This document shows, piece after piece, positions 17,892 through 26,322 of a stretch of DNA of 64,000 nt (position 1 is its first letter; every line of letters begins with the position of its first letter). This stretch comes from JBBQXK01 sp052387255 (GTDB lineage: Bacteria; Pseudomonadota; Alphaproteobacteria; Rhodobacterales; Rhodobacteraceae). The DNA lies in assembly GCA_052387255.1 (NCBI GenBank), contig JBQTJI010000035.1, positions 1 to 64,000 of the forward strand, in the 5' to 3' direction. The notes under the pieces are model-generated. The model was given only the letters and a program-made list of their open reading frames with translations. It was not told the origin of the DNA and made no database searches. A program made the position numbers and the translations under genes.

Positions 17892-18200
17892 TCAGAACCG
17901 CTCGGCCCGCAGCACCCGGGCATCGGTCACGCTGACCACCCCGATATGCCGCTCGACCACGGCAAACGCCGCCGCCAGCAACCCGTCCAGCCGGTCGGGC
18001 CGGATCAGGCAGACCACCGCCACCATCCCCGACCGCCCGACCTGGCCCTCGCGGCTCCACTGCCCCGACCGGCCCGACCCGCCCGTCACCGGCAGCACGG
18101 TGAACCCCGTCACCCCCGCCGCCACCAGCGCCTGCGTCAGCCGCCCCTCCATCGGGGCCTCGATGATGATCTCCACCCGCTTGGCGTCGTGCGTCTGCAT
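17892..18200 (-). CDS. sbtB: PII-like protein, SbtB type
   Basis: A 102-residue small protein with the ferredoxin-like layout of PII signal proteins: strand (RVEIIIEAP), helix, strand, a long glycine/serine/arginine-rich T-loop (GGSGRSGQWSREGQ) and a C-terminal strand-helix-strand. PII-like SbtB proteins bind adenine nucleotides, including cAMP, and regulate the bicarbonate permease SbtA. It starts four bases after sbtA, the order known for sbtAB pairs. The presence of cyclase genes about 7 kb away makes a cAMP link tempting, but nothing in the sequence proves it. Confidence 0.82.
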   Translation of the reverse strand: MQTHDAKRVEIIIEAPMEGRLTQALVAAGVTGFTVLPVTGGSGRSGQWSREGQVGRSGMVAVVCLIRPDRLDGLLAAAFAVVERHIGVVSVTDARVLRAERF

Positions 18201-18204
18201 GCGG

Positions 18205-19182
18205 TCAGCCTCCGGTCACGGCTTGGGCCACGGCCACCCAGGCCGGTATCCCCAGGATCAGGTTGAAGGGGAACGTCACCCCCAGCGACAGCGTCAGATA
18301 GACCGACGGGTTCGCCTCGGGCAAGGCCACCCGCATCGCCGCAGGCACGGCGATGTAGCTGGCACTCGCGCACAGCGTCATCAACAGCGCGATCCCCCCG
18401 GTCGACAGGCCCAGGAGAACCCCCGTCCCCAGCCCCGCGGCCGCCCCGATCACCGGCATCACCACGCCGAACACCAGCGCCCCCGCCCCCAGCGCGCCCC
18501 GCACGTTGCGCAACCCCCGCCCCGCCACCAGCCCCATGTCCAGCAGGAACAGGCACAGCACCCCCTGGAACGGCGCGGTGATGAAGGCGTCGATCCGCGC
18601 ACGCCCCGCCTCGCCCGTGACCGCGCCGATGGCGAACGACCCCACCAAGAGCACGATGGACCCGTTCAGCAGAATCTCCCGCCACAGCCCCGCGTCCATC
18701 CGCGCCCCGCCGCCACCCCGCGCGATCAGCCACAGCGCGCTGACGATGGCCGGGGCCTCCATCGCCGCCGCCACCGCCACCATGTACCCCTCCGCCGCGA
18801 TCCCCCGGTCGGCCAGAACCGAGGTCGCCGTCACGAAGGTGACGATGGAGATTGATCCGTAATGCGCCGCCACCGCCGCCCGGTCGGTCACCGACAGCCG
18901 CGTCAGCACCCCCAAGAGCGGAAACGCCACCAGCGGCAGGGCCGCCGACAGGATCACCCCCGCCCCCAGCGCCAGCACAAGGCCCGCATCGACGCCATGC
19001 CCCGACACCGCGACCCCGCCCTTGAACCCGATGGAAAACAACAGGTACAGCGACATCGTCTTGGCCGCCGCCTCGGGCACCGACAGGTCCGACCGCGCCA
19101 AGGCCGCCGCCAGCCCCAGCGCAAAGCACAGGATCATCGGCGTCACCAGATTGGCCGCCGCCAGGCCCAGAACCTCCCCCAT
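18205..19182 (-). CDS. sbtA: Sodium-dependent bicarbonate transporter, SbtA family
   Basis: A 325-residue membrane protein with about ten hydrophobic helices in two inverted halves. The segments TPMILCFALGLAAALARSDL near the start, the block AHYGSISIVTFVTA and the later LCASASYIAVPAAMR are typical of SbtA permeases, which import bicarbonate with sodium. Length fits the family. It is paired with sbtB, and a beta-carbonic anhydrase lies about 2.4 kb away on the same strand. Whether it supports carbon fixation or anaplerotic carboxylations here cannot be judged, since no RuBisCO gene is in view. Confidence 0.88.
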   Translation of the reverse strand: MGEVLGLAAANLVTPMILCFALGLAAALARSDLSVPEAAAKTMSLYLLFSIGFKGGVAVSGHGVDAGLVLALGAGVILSAALPLVAFPLLGVLTRLSVTDRAAVAAHYGSISIVTFVTATSVLADRGIAAEGYMVAVAAAMEAPAIVSALWLIARGGGGARMDAGLWREILLNGSIVLLVGSFAIGAVTGEAGRARIDAFITAPFQGVLCLFLLDMGLVAGRGLRNVRGALGAGALVFGVVMPVIGAAAGLGTGVLLGLSTGGIALLMTLCASASYIAVPAAMRVALPEANPSVYLTLSLGVTFPFNLILGIPAWVAVAQAVTGG

Positions 19183-19400
19183 GCGCCCCCCTCACGAAAC
19201 CGCGAGGATGCGTGTGCAGCATGATTGCGGGAATTCAAGGGGCGCGGGACGCAGGTCAGCATCCCCAATTTCACAATGTGATCGCCTTTCGCCACCCGTG
19301 CCCCGGTCGTCCCGACGCTGGCACCGCTCTCCACGTCCGTTCCACCCCTTGCCCGTCGGCTGATCCCTGAGCATCTTGCAACAGCCAGGGAGGGCGCGGG

Positions 19401-21383
19401 ATGGCCAACTCCGACTACGACTACGCCGAGGCCGAACGCCGCATCGCAGCGGCCCGCACCAGCGGGGCCACCGAACTCGACCTGTCCAGCCTCCACCGCC
19501 TCACCCGCCTGCCCGACAGCATCGGTTCCCTGACCGCGCTGACCGCGCTGAACCTCTGGCGCACTCCCGTCACAGAGCTCTTTCCACTCGCCGTCCTGAC
19601 CGCCCTGACCAGGGTGGTGCTCGAGAGCGCGAAGGTCACCGATCTTTCCCCCCTCGCCTTTCTGAACGACCTGACAACGCTGGACCTCTCGGGCACGCCG
19701 GTGACCAACCTGATGCCTTTAGCGCAACTGACTAACTTGACCAGTTTAAGCCTTGGGGCCACGCCGGTATCCGACCTGAAACCCCTCGCGCACTTAGCGT
19801 CGCTAAGAACTCTGCACCTCTGGAAGACACCAGTCGCCAACCTGACCCCGCTTTCGCAATTGACCTCCCTGACCACTCTGGAATTCTGGCAAACTCTGGT
19901 CACCGACCTTGCGCCACTTGCAACGTTAACCGCACTGACCACGCTGAACCTCTCGGGCACGCCGGTCACCGACCTCGCCCCTCTCGCCACCCTTACCGCC
20001 TTGACCACACTGGGCCTTTCGCACACGCAAGTTACCGACCTCACCCCCCTCTCGTCCCTGACTGCCCTGCGCACCCTCAATCTCCGCGGGGCCAAAGTCA
20101 CCGACCTCGCCCCCCTTTCAGCCTTGCCCGCCCTGACTACCCTGTCCCTCGCGGGCTCCCGCGTAACCGATCTTGGCCGCCTTGCGACCTTGCCCACCCT
20201 GTCTACGCTGGACCTTCGCGCCACCCAAGTCACCGACCTCGCCCCCATCGCGGCACTGACAGGACTGCGCGGACTTGAACTTGCGGAAAACGAGATCAAT
20301 CGCGAGGGTTTGCGCGGTCTGGCCCCTTTCCAGCGTCTTATCTCCGATCCGGGGCCGAATGACCTGTCGGCAGAGTTCTGCGGGCTGAACTTCACCGACA
20401 CCGCCGCCGTCCGGTCAGACCCCCGCATCGCCAAAATCGCGGGGATCGAAGACCCCGCCACCCGCGCCCGCACCCTGTTCGACTACCTCGGCTTGCACGT
20501 CGATGGCCCTGCAACCCAGCCGCAGCCCGAGCCCCCGCCCCGCCGCTCCGCCCCGCTCGAAATCACCGTCACCGACAGCCACATCCGCATGGCCGGTCCG
20601 GGCGCCCTGCCGGAACACGGCGCCAACGACCGCGCCGCCATGGGGTGGGAAGCCTTGCGCGACCACCGGCAGGCCTTCGCGCGGGCCTTTCATGTCCACA
20701 ACTACCATCCCCTGCCGGCCTACCTCGACGATTTCGACGCGGCGATGGGGACCGCCTACGATCCGCGCCACGTCATCCGCATCGGCGTGCAGGGCCTGCG
20801 CATCGCCGCCCTGTCGCGCAACGCGGCCTTCGTCGCCACCCTGCCGGTCGGGGCCGACAGCGACCTTGTGGCTTTCGCCGCCACCATCGACCTCCACGTC
20901 CGCCGCTTTCCCGACTGGGTCGCCTACCGCGACGATGCGGACCCCGACGATGTCTCGCCCCGGGCCGCCCTGGCCGCCGCTGCTGACTACCGGGCGATCG
21001 ACCACATCTTCCAGACAACGCCCCAGGTCGAGGACACCGTCAGGGCCGAGTATCGCGCCGAAGTCACCGCCGCGACCGGCGAGAACGCCGATCCTCCGGC
21101 GGCGCAGGCCCTCACCGCCTCGACCGGCGAGATTGCGCGCGCCCTGGCCGAGCATGGAACGGCCGAGGCCGCACGAAAGCGGCGAAACCGGGACCTTGCC
21201 CGCAAGGGCGGCGATCTCTGGGACAAGACCGTGCTGGCCCCCCTGGGCCTCGGCCTGCACGTGATGAAGCGGATCGAAGGCCCGCTGCGCCGCCTCGCCA
21301 GGCGCTACCCGAACCGGATGGGCTGGATCGACGCCTGGTACGATGCGACCTTTCCGCCCGACGACCCGCCGCGCGATCCCTGA
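19401..21383 (+). CDS. Leucine-rich-repeat protein with novel C-terminal domain
   Basis: A 660-residue protein. After ~40 residues, about eleven to twelve leucine-rich repeats of mostly 23 residues run from roughly residue 45 to 300, each with the pattern LTxLTTLxLxxTxVTDLxPL, closest to the bacterial/internalin-type class. A linker rich in proline (residues ~368-385) leads to a ~280-residue C-terminal region without a family I recognise; it ends in a basic helical stretch (RKRRNRDLARKGGDLWDK). No signal peptide or membrane anchor is visible. The repeat DNA is less GC-rich and more varied at third positions than neighbours. GGGAGGGCGCGGG precedes the ATG. Function unknown; protein binding is the safe guess. 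Confidence 0.85.
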   Translation: MANSDYDYAEAERRIAAARTSGATELDLSSLHRLTRLPDSIGSLTALTALNLWRTPVTELFPLAVLTALTRVVLESAKVTDLSPLAFLNDLTTLDLSGTPVTNLMPLAQLTNLTSLSLGATPVSDLKPLAHLASLRTLHLWKTPVANLTPLSQLTSLTTLEFWQTLVTDLAPLATLTALTTLNLSGTPVTDLAPLATLTALTTLGLSHTQVTDLTPLSSLTALRTLNLRGAKVTDLAPLSALPALTTLSLAGSRVTDLGRLATLPTLSTLDLRATQVTDLAPIAALTGLRGLELAENEINREGLRGLAPFQRLISDPGPNDLSAEFCGLNFTDTAAVRSDPRIAKIAGIEDPATRARTLFDYLGLHVDGPATQPQPEPPPRRSAPLEITVTDSHIRMAGPGALPEHGANDRAAMGWEALRDHRQAFARAFHVHNYHPLPAYLDDFDAAMGTAYDPRHVIRIGVQGLRIAALSRNAAFVATLPVGADSDLVAFAATIDLHVRRFPDWVAYRDDADPDDVSPRAALAAAADYRAIDHIFQTTPQVEDTVRAEYRAEVTAATGENADPPAAQALTASTGEIARALAEHGTAEAARKRRNRDLARKGGDLWDKTVLAPLGLGLHVMKRIEGPLRRLARRYPNRMGWIDAWYDATFPPDDPPRDP

Positions 21384-21397
21384 TCCGATCCCGCTTT

Positions 21398-21445
21398 TTC
21401 TGTCCCCAAATATCCCACGGGGGTCCGGGGGTGTGAAACCCCCGG
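21398..21445. repeat. Intergenic element family A, copy 1
   Basis: A block reading TTCTGTCCCCAAATATCCC, then ACGGGGG, a few bases, and GGTGTGAAACCCCC. The last part forms a 7-bp hairpin (arms 21425-21431 and 21439-21445). The same modules recur at 49049-49136, where a 44-base palindromic segment separates them. Copy 1 lies 15 bases after the leucine-rich-repeat gene and might aid termination. Confidence 0.7.
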
Positions 21446-21549
21446 CCGTTCCGGCGGTGCCACCCGAAATGCGGGTTCCATCTGCCGGCCAATCCTTTCG
21501 AACTGGTAAATCACGAAAGACAATCCATTGAAATCGCTATATAAAGACA

Positions 21550-21569
21550 GCATAACACATGTGTTAGGC
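21550..21569. repeat. Intergenic element family B, copy 1 (ACATGT-centred palindrome)
   Basis: A 20-bp near-perfect palindrome centred on ACATGT (14-bp perfect core TAACACATGTGTTA, one mismatch in the outer three pairs). It lies nine bases after the carbonic-anhydrase stop, between convergent genes. Immediately upstream at 21525-21541 is CCATTGAAATCGCTATA, which also recurs beside the second copy at 56076. Confidence 0.75.
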
Positions 21570-21578
21570 CCCTCCACC

Positions 21579-22226
21579 TCACACTGCCACAAACCCCCCC
21601 GGCCCCGGATCGTACTGCTCGAGGGCCCCCTCGCCCGTGTCGGTCCACAGCCCGTGCAGGGTCAGCGTCTCGGCCTCGACCTCGTCCTTCACGAAGGGGA
21701 AAGTCATCAGGTTCTCCAGGCTGACCAGCACGGCCTCCTTCTCCAGCGCCGGGGTCTGCTGGTCCTGCGGCAGGCCCAGCACCCGCGCGTATCCGGGCCG
21801 CAGGATGTCCATCCAGCGGCCGACGAAACTCGACGTCGTCTCCAGTTCCGGCGCGTGTCCCGAACACATCGCATGGCACCCCCGCACGCCGCCGCAACTG
21901 GAATGCCCCAGCACGATCACATGCGCGACGTTCAGCGAGGTGACCGCATATTCCACAGCCGCCGAGGTGCCGTGATACATCCCGTCCGGATTGTAGGGCG
22001 GCACCAGCCCCGCGATGTTGCGGTGGACAAAGAACTCGCCCTCGTCCGCCCCGAAGATCGACGTCACCGGCACCCGGCTGTCGCAGCACGAAATCAGCAT
22101 CGCGCGGGGATGCTGCCCGCTTAAGGCAAGCCTGCGGTACCAGGCCCGGTTGGCCTGATAGGTCGTGGCCTTCCAGCCGTGATAGCGGCTGACCAGGTTG
22201 GCGGGCAGGGGGCTGGCGTGGTTCAT
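21579..22226 (-). CDS. Beta-class carbonic anhydrase
   Basis: A 215-residue zinc enzyme interconverting CO2 and bicarbonate. The beta-class zinc ligands are present as C48-D49-S-R51 in SCCDSRVP and H108-x2-C111 in LGHSSCGG, and the aspartate-arginine dyad (D49/R51) is intact. Length is normal. With SbtA/SbtB on the same strand it makes a plausible inorganic-carbon supply module, although the leucine-rich-repeat gene on the other strand intervenes. An ATG start at 22226 leaves about 150 bases to the divergent gene. Confidence 0.94.
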   Translation of the reverse strand: MNHASPLPANLVSRYHGWKATTYQANRAWYRRLALSGQHPRAMLISCCDSRVPVTSIFGADEGEFFVHRNIAGLVPPYNPDGMYHGTSAAVEYAVTSLNVAHVIVLGHSSCGGVRGCHAMCSGHAPELETTSSFVGRWMDILRPGYARVLGLPQDQQTPALEKEAVLVSLENLMTFPFVKDEVEAETLTLHGLWTDTGEGALEQYDPGPGGFVAV

Positions 22227-22379
22227 CCGGTGCGGGTCCGATCAGGTGTCGGCCCTTCCTAGGCCCGCACTCCCGAAAATTCGAGCGTTTTCGCCCGCCG
22301 CCCGAAACGAAATCTTCAGCACGCCCGCAGAATAGTCGGGATGGGTGTGTGGCGGGACAGGTGTGGAGGTGCGGGCGAC

Positions 22380-22769
22380 ATGACGGGTATCGTGTTGGCC
22401 TTTCGGCCCAAGGAACGCGTGCGGCAGGACAGCGAGCCGATTGCGCTGATGTACCGCAACATGGGCACGTCCGCCGCCGAACAGGTGGTGACGCGCGCGC
22501 TGTCGGAACTGGCCATGGCGATGACCGGCCTGTCCGACCAGGTCCGCGCCCGCAACATGGCCGACCTCGGCCGCCAGCTGCGCCGGTTGCAGCGGATGGC
22601 CGACCAGCTGGGCCTGGTCAGCCTGGGCCACGTCGCGGGCGACGTGCGACAATGCCTCGACATCGGCGACCCCACCGCATTCTCCGCCGTCTGGGCGCGG
22701 CTGATGCGGGTCGCCGAATGCTCGCTGGCCGCCGAAAAGGGGCTGATGGACCTGCAGCCGGGGGGCTGA
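22380..22769 (+). CDS. Small helical protein, possibly Hpt-like
   Basis: A 129-residue, probably all-helical soluble protein. The start at 22380 (MTGIVLAFRPKERV) has GGAGG about ten bases upstream, better than an in-frame ATG at 22341. Residues 30-120 predict as long helices with SLGHVAGDVRQCLDIGD near residue 82, where a histidine in LGHVAGD resembles a histidine phosphotransfer site; that is only suggestive. No firm family recognised. It lies 51 bases before an MBL-fold gene. Confidence 0.62.
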   Translation: MTGIVLAFRPKERVRQDSEPIALMYRNMGTSAAEQVVTRALSELAMAMTGLSDQVRARNMADLGRQLRRLQRMADQLGLVSLGHVAGDVRQCLDIGDPTAFSAVWARLMRVAECSLAAEKGLMDLQPGG

Positions 22770-22820
22770 AATCCCCGCCGGAATGGCGCAAGGTGGGGGG
22801 GCCATGGCCAAGGAGCCCCC

Positions 22821-23546
22821 ATGATCCCCGCCCGCGACTGGTACGAAACGATCCCCTTTGCCGATGGCATCACCCTGATCCACGAACCCTGGATGCCGCC
22901 CTTCTTCCGCTGCAACATGTGGCACATCCGGGGCCGTGACCGCGACCTTCTGGTCGATACCGGCCTCGGGGCCCATCCCCTGCGGGCCAACGTGCCCCTG
23001 CTGCAGGGCCGCCCCGTCACCTGCCTGTCCAGCCACACCCATTTCGACCACATCGGCAGCACCCACGAGTTTGCCGACCGCCTGGTCCACCCCGCCGAGG
23101 CGCATGTGCTGGAAAACCCGCAGGACGACGACACCCTCTTCGCCCACTACGCCGCCGGCAACCGCGACGCCGAGATGTTCATCGACCAGCCCCACGGCTG
23201 GAACGCCGCCACCTACCGCATCCCCCCCGCCCCCGCGACCGCCCTCGTGGCCGAAGGCGACGAGATCGACCTCGGCGACCGCCAGTTCACCGTCCTCCAC
23301 ACGCCGGGCCACTCACCGGGCCACCTGTCGCTGTGGGAGGAGGCGACGGGCACCCTGATCGCGCAAGACGTGGTCTATGACGGCCCGCTGGTGACCGAGT
23401 GCCGGGGGGCCGACATGGCGGTCTATCGGGCCACCATGCGCCGGTTGCGGGAATTGTCGCCGCGCGTGGTGCACGGCGGGCATTTCGCGAGTTTCGGGGG
23501 GGTGCGGTTCCGGCAGTTGGTGGATGGGTTTCTGGAGGGGACTTAG
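22821..23546 (+). CDS. MBL-fold metallo-hydrolase
   Basis: A 241-residue metallo-beta-lactamase-fold enzyme. The metal-binding motif SSHTHFDHIGS is near residue 74, another ligand histidine is in HTPGHSPGHLSLW, the aspartate in IAQDVVYDG, and the last histidine in VVHGGHF. These complete the two-metal set of glyoxalase II/lactonase-like members. Substrate unknown. AAGGAG precedes the ATG by five bases. Downstream the base composition drops sharply toward the AT-rich protease gene. Confidence 0.88.
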   Translation: MIPARDWYETIPFADGITLIHEPWMPPFFRCNMWHIRGRDRDLLVDTGLGAHPLRANVPLLQGRPVTCLSSHTHFDHIGSTHEFADRLVHPAEAHVLENPQDDDTLFAHYAAGNRDAEMFIDQPHGWNAATYRIPPAPATALVAEGDEIDLGDRQFTVLHTPGHSPGHLSLWEEATGTLIAQDVVYDGPLVTECRGADMAVYRATMRRLRELSPRVVHGGHFASFGGVRFRQLVDGFLEGT

Positions 23547-23680
23547 GATCAGATACCTAGTCACACCAACTCACAGCGTGAACGGCGATCTCGCCAGCGA
23601 GTTAGTGACGGTGTTCCCATTCGCGTGCGAACAAACGATGGCCAATAAATCTCTCGCAAACAAATCGCATGGAGTGCCAG

Positions 23681-24742
23681 TTACAATCCTGAGCCGACGA
23701 CAACTGTCATTCCCTCGTTGCCACTTTTCAGCAATTCGGCCAAAGTTCGACCAGTTGTTGTTGGATCATCCAGAGATAGGTGCATTGCAGGCCCGAGCAT
23801 CGACCCGTAAGCATGATCCTCGCCGGAAAAACTGCGGCTCACCACCCCACGGATTACTGCGCCTCTCGCGCCAAAGATTGGCGCTCCGCTCATTTTTCCG
23901 GGAATTCTCGCATTGAAGTCAAAACATGGCCCTGGTGTAGGGACATTCATCTCAAGTTGATTCCTAGGGAACACTTCTTTGATATTTCCGACAGAGACAT
24001 GAAGGTCCATAGCGATTCTAGGGTCCGCTATGCGACCTGTCTGGGGGTCCAGAATAATGTCTGGCATTTCCGCATATCCTATTGAATATGCATCTTCGCC
24101 GGGAAAGAATGGGTTTAACGACAAATTAAGGGGCTGATGTGGCCCTCCGAACGGCTTCTCAGGGATCTTACAAATAGCTATATCTGTGAGATACTGCCAC
24201 CTGTCAGGTTCATGGAGCAATGGACTCTGCTTCCACTCACCCCAATTCCAAGCTTGTTCAAATGGGAGAAACATGTGGGCTTTGTTTAGGCTCATGGCGT
24301 TGGAAGGTTTCCAGAAAGGAATCAAAACTCCAAAATTCAAGTCCTCGCGCCATTTAAATTGCCGACCATCGTAGGTCGCACCATATCCACCTTCAAATGG
24401 ATCCATCAATACATGGGCAGCGGTTAGCAGATAGCCAGTACAACTGATTATGGAACCAGTTCCAATGCATCTTATTGAACTGTCGCTTTTCAGCCATGCA
24501 ACAACAGGCACAATACTTTGCTGCATCAAGAAGTCCGCAGTGCCCATGGACGAAAGAGCGTCAACAATCGTTCCGTCTGGCGTACTTGTCATAAGCTGGA
24601 AGTCGCCACCTAGCACGAAGTATTTCTCACCCGACTGATCACTAGATGAAAGCTTCACACCACTGATAGACCGGATCGCCCAGACGCCGTCATCCCGCTT
24701 GGCCCATAGGTTCTTCAAAATGGAGATTGGAAATACAATCAC
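23681..24742 (-). CDS. Trypsin-like serine protease, AT-rich (probably horizontally acquired)
   Basis: A 353-residue trypsin-like peptidase. The triad is visible as H110 in LLTAAHVLM, D187 in YLTDIAICK and S285 in GKMSGAPIFG. The first ~85 residues are unrelated to the fold and show no clear signal peptide. The start is a GTG at 24742. The gene and its flanks (about 23550-24900) are markedly richer in A and T than everything else here and use codons such as ATA, AAT and TTA that neighbours avoid, suggesting recent transfer. It differs from the trypsin domain at 16.8 kb in surrounding motifs. Function unknown; phage defence or stress proteolysis are possible. Confidence 0.8.
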   Translation of the reverse strand: MIVFPISILKNLWAKRDDGVWAIRSISGVKLSSSDQSGEKYFVLGGDFQLMTSTPDGTIVDALSSMGTADFLMQQSIVPVVAWLKSDSSIRCIGTGSIISCTGYLLTAAHVLMDPFEGGYGATYDGRQFKWREDLNFGVLIPFWKPSNAMSLNKAHMFLPFEQAWNWGEWKQSPLLHEPDRWQYLTDIAICKIPEKPFGGPHQPLNLSLNPFFPGEDAYSIGYAEMPDIILDPQTGRIADPRIAMDLHVSVGNIKEVFPRNQLEMNVPTPGPCFDFNARIPGKMSGAPIFGARGAVIRGVVSRSFSGEDHAYGSMLGPAMHLSLDDPTTTGRTLAELLKSGNEGMTVVVGSGL

Positions 24743-24966
24743 TGCAGTCGCCTACGGTGTCATCGTTCGAGTTACCCACATTGGACCATAACGGCCATGG
24801 TGCATTGTTCAACAGTAATTATCACTGGTCCGGGAGCCACTCTTTCACCAACGCTGCCTTTGCGACGTTTTCAAAGGATGTTCGCTGCCACTCCCTCCTC
24901 ACATCCTTCTGATCCCCCGCACCACCCCATGGACACCACCCCCCCCAATCGGGCACCCTCACCGGT

Positions 24967-26322
24967 ATGGATCTCACCACCACCCCCACCCACTGGCTCG
25001 CCTACATCCGCGCCGGCGGCCCCGTCGCCGCCGCCCTGCCCGCCCGCGTCCGCCTCGAGATCGACCGGCGCGAGGCGGCGGCCGAGCGTCTCATCGGCTG
25101 GGTCCAACTCGCCTTCGTGCTGTTCTTCGTCGCCCTCTACACCATCGCGCCACGGGCCGAGGGCAGTGCGGGGGCCACCTTCGTGCCGGCCACCCTTGCG
25201 GCCTACATGCTGTTCACGCTGTTCCGGCTGGCCCTGTCCTACCGCGTCACGCTGCCGGGGTGGTTCCTCGTGCTGTCGATGGTGGTCGACGTGGCACTGC
25301 TCTGCGGGCTGATCTTCTCGTTCCACATCCAGTACGGGCAACCGGCGGCCTTCTACCTCAAGGCGCCGACGATGATCTACCTGTTCATCTTCATCGCCCT
25401 GCGCGTCCTGCGCTTCGACCCGCGCTATGTGCTCTTGTCGGGGCTGATCGCGGTGGCGGGGTGGCTGGCGATGGTCGCCTATGCGCTGCTGGCCAACATG
25501 GGCGAGATGTACATCACCCGCAATTATGTCGAATACCTCACCTCGAACGCCATCCTGATCGGGGCCGAGATCGACAAGGTCATCACCCTCTTGGCGGTCA
25601 CGCTGATCCTGTCCTTCGCGCAGTACCGGGCGCGCGCGGTGTTCTTCGACGCGATCCGCAGCCACACCGCCGCCGAGGACCTGAGCCAGTTCTTCGCCCC
25701 CGAGGTCGCCCGCACCATCACCGCCGCCGAAACCCTGCCGGGCGAGGCCACGTCCGAGATGCGCGACGCGGCCATCCTGTTCGTCGACGTGCGCGGGTTC
25801 AGCACCACGGCGGCGACGATGCCGCCCGAGGCGGTGATGCAGGTGCTTGCGGTGTATCAGCAATGCGCGCAGGACGTCATCGCGCGCCATGGCGGAAGGG
25901 TGGACAAGTTCATGGGCGACGGCATCCTTGCCACCTTCGGCGCGGTCGAGCCCAGCGAAACCTTCGCCGCCGACGCCCTGCGCGCGGGGCGCGAGGTGAT
26001 CACGGCGCTGGATGGTCTGGACTGCTCGGCGCTCGGCTGGCCAGGGGCGTTCCGCACCGGGGCCGCCGTCGCCTCGGGCCGGGTCACCGTGGGGGTCGTC
26101 GGCGGCGGCGGGCGGCTGGAGTTCACGGTGATCGGCAACGCCGTCAACCTCGCCTCCAAGCTGGAAACCGCGAACAAGGACCAGGGCACCCGCGCGCTGA
26201 CCGACCTTTCCACGCTGGAACTGGCGCAGGCGCAGGGCCTGACCGAGAACGACTTGCCCCGCCGCCCCGCCACGGCGATCATGGGGCTGACCGCCCCTGT
26301 GGACCTTGTGGTGCTGGCCTGA
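24967..26322 (+). CDS. Membrane-bound class III adenylate/guanylate cyclase
   Basis: A 451-residue cyclase. The N-terminal ~210 residues hold about six membrane helices, a MASE-like sensory module, followed by a helical linker (EDLSQFFAPEVARTI) and the CYCc catalytic domain (about residues 265-450). Metal-binding aspartates are in ILFVDVRGFS and KFMGDGI, the base-contacting lysine is in VDKFMGDG, and the transition-state asparagine in GNAVNLASKLE. The usual arginine in that last motif (xxRLE) is lysine here, so activity may be reduced. Its stop overlaps the next cyclase's ATG (TGATG). It probably makes cAMP in the cytoplasm; cGMP cannot be excluded. Confidence 0.88.
   Translation: MDLTTTPTHWLAYIRAGGPVAAALPARVRLEIDRREAAAERLIGWVQLAFVLFFVALYTIAPRAEGSAGATFVPATLAAYMLFTLFRLALSYRVTLPGWFLVLSMVVDVALLCGLIFSFHIQYGQPAAFYLKAPTMIYLFIFIALRVLRFDPRYVLLSGLIAVAGWLAMVAYALLANMGEMYITRNYVEYLTSNAILIGAEIDKVITLLAVTLILSFAQYRARAVFFDAIRSHTAAEDLSQFFAPEVARTITAAETLPGEATSEMRDAAILFVDVRGFSTTAATMPPEAVMQVLAVYQQCAQDVIARHGGRVDKFMGDGILATFGAVEPSETFAADALRAGREVITALDGLDCSALGWPGAFRTGAAVASGRVTVGVVGGGGRLEFTVIGNAVNLASKLETANKDQGTRALTDLSTLELAQAQGLTENDLPRRPATAIMGLTAPVDLVVLA

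Noticed and set aside
23547..24966. Integrated element boundaries (att sites, tRNA, integrase) around the AT-rich protease
   Set aside because: No direct repeats, tRNA or recombinase gene seen; only base composition suggests transfer.
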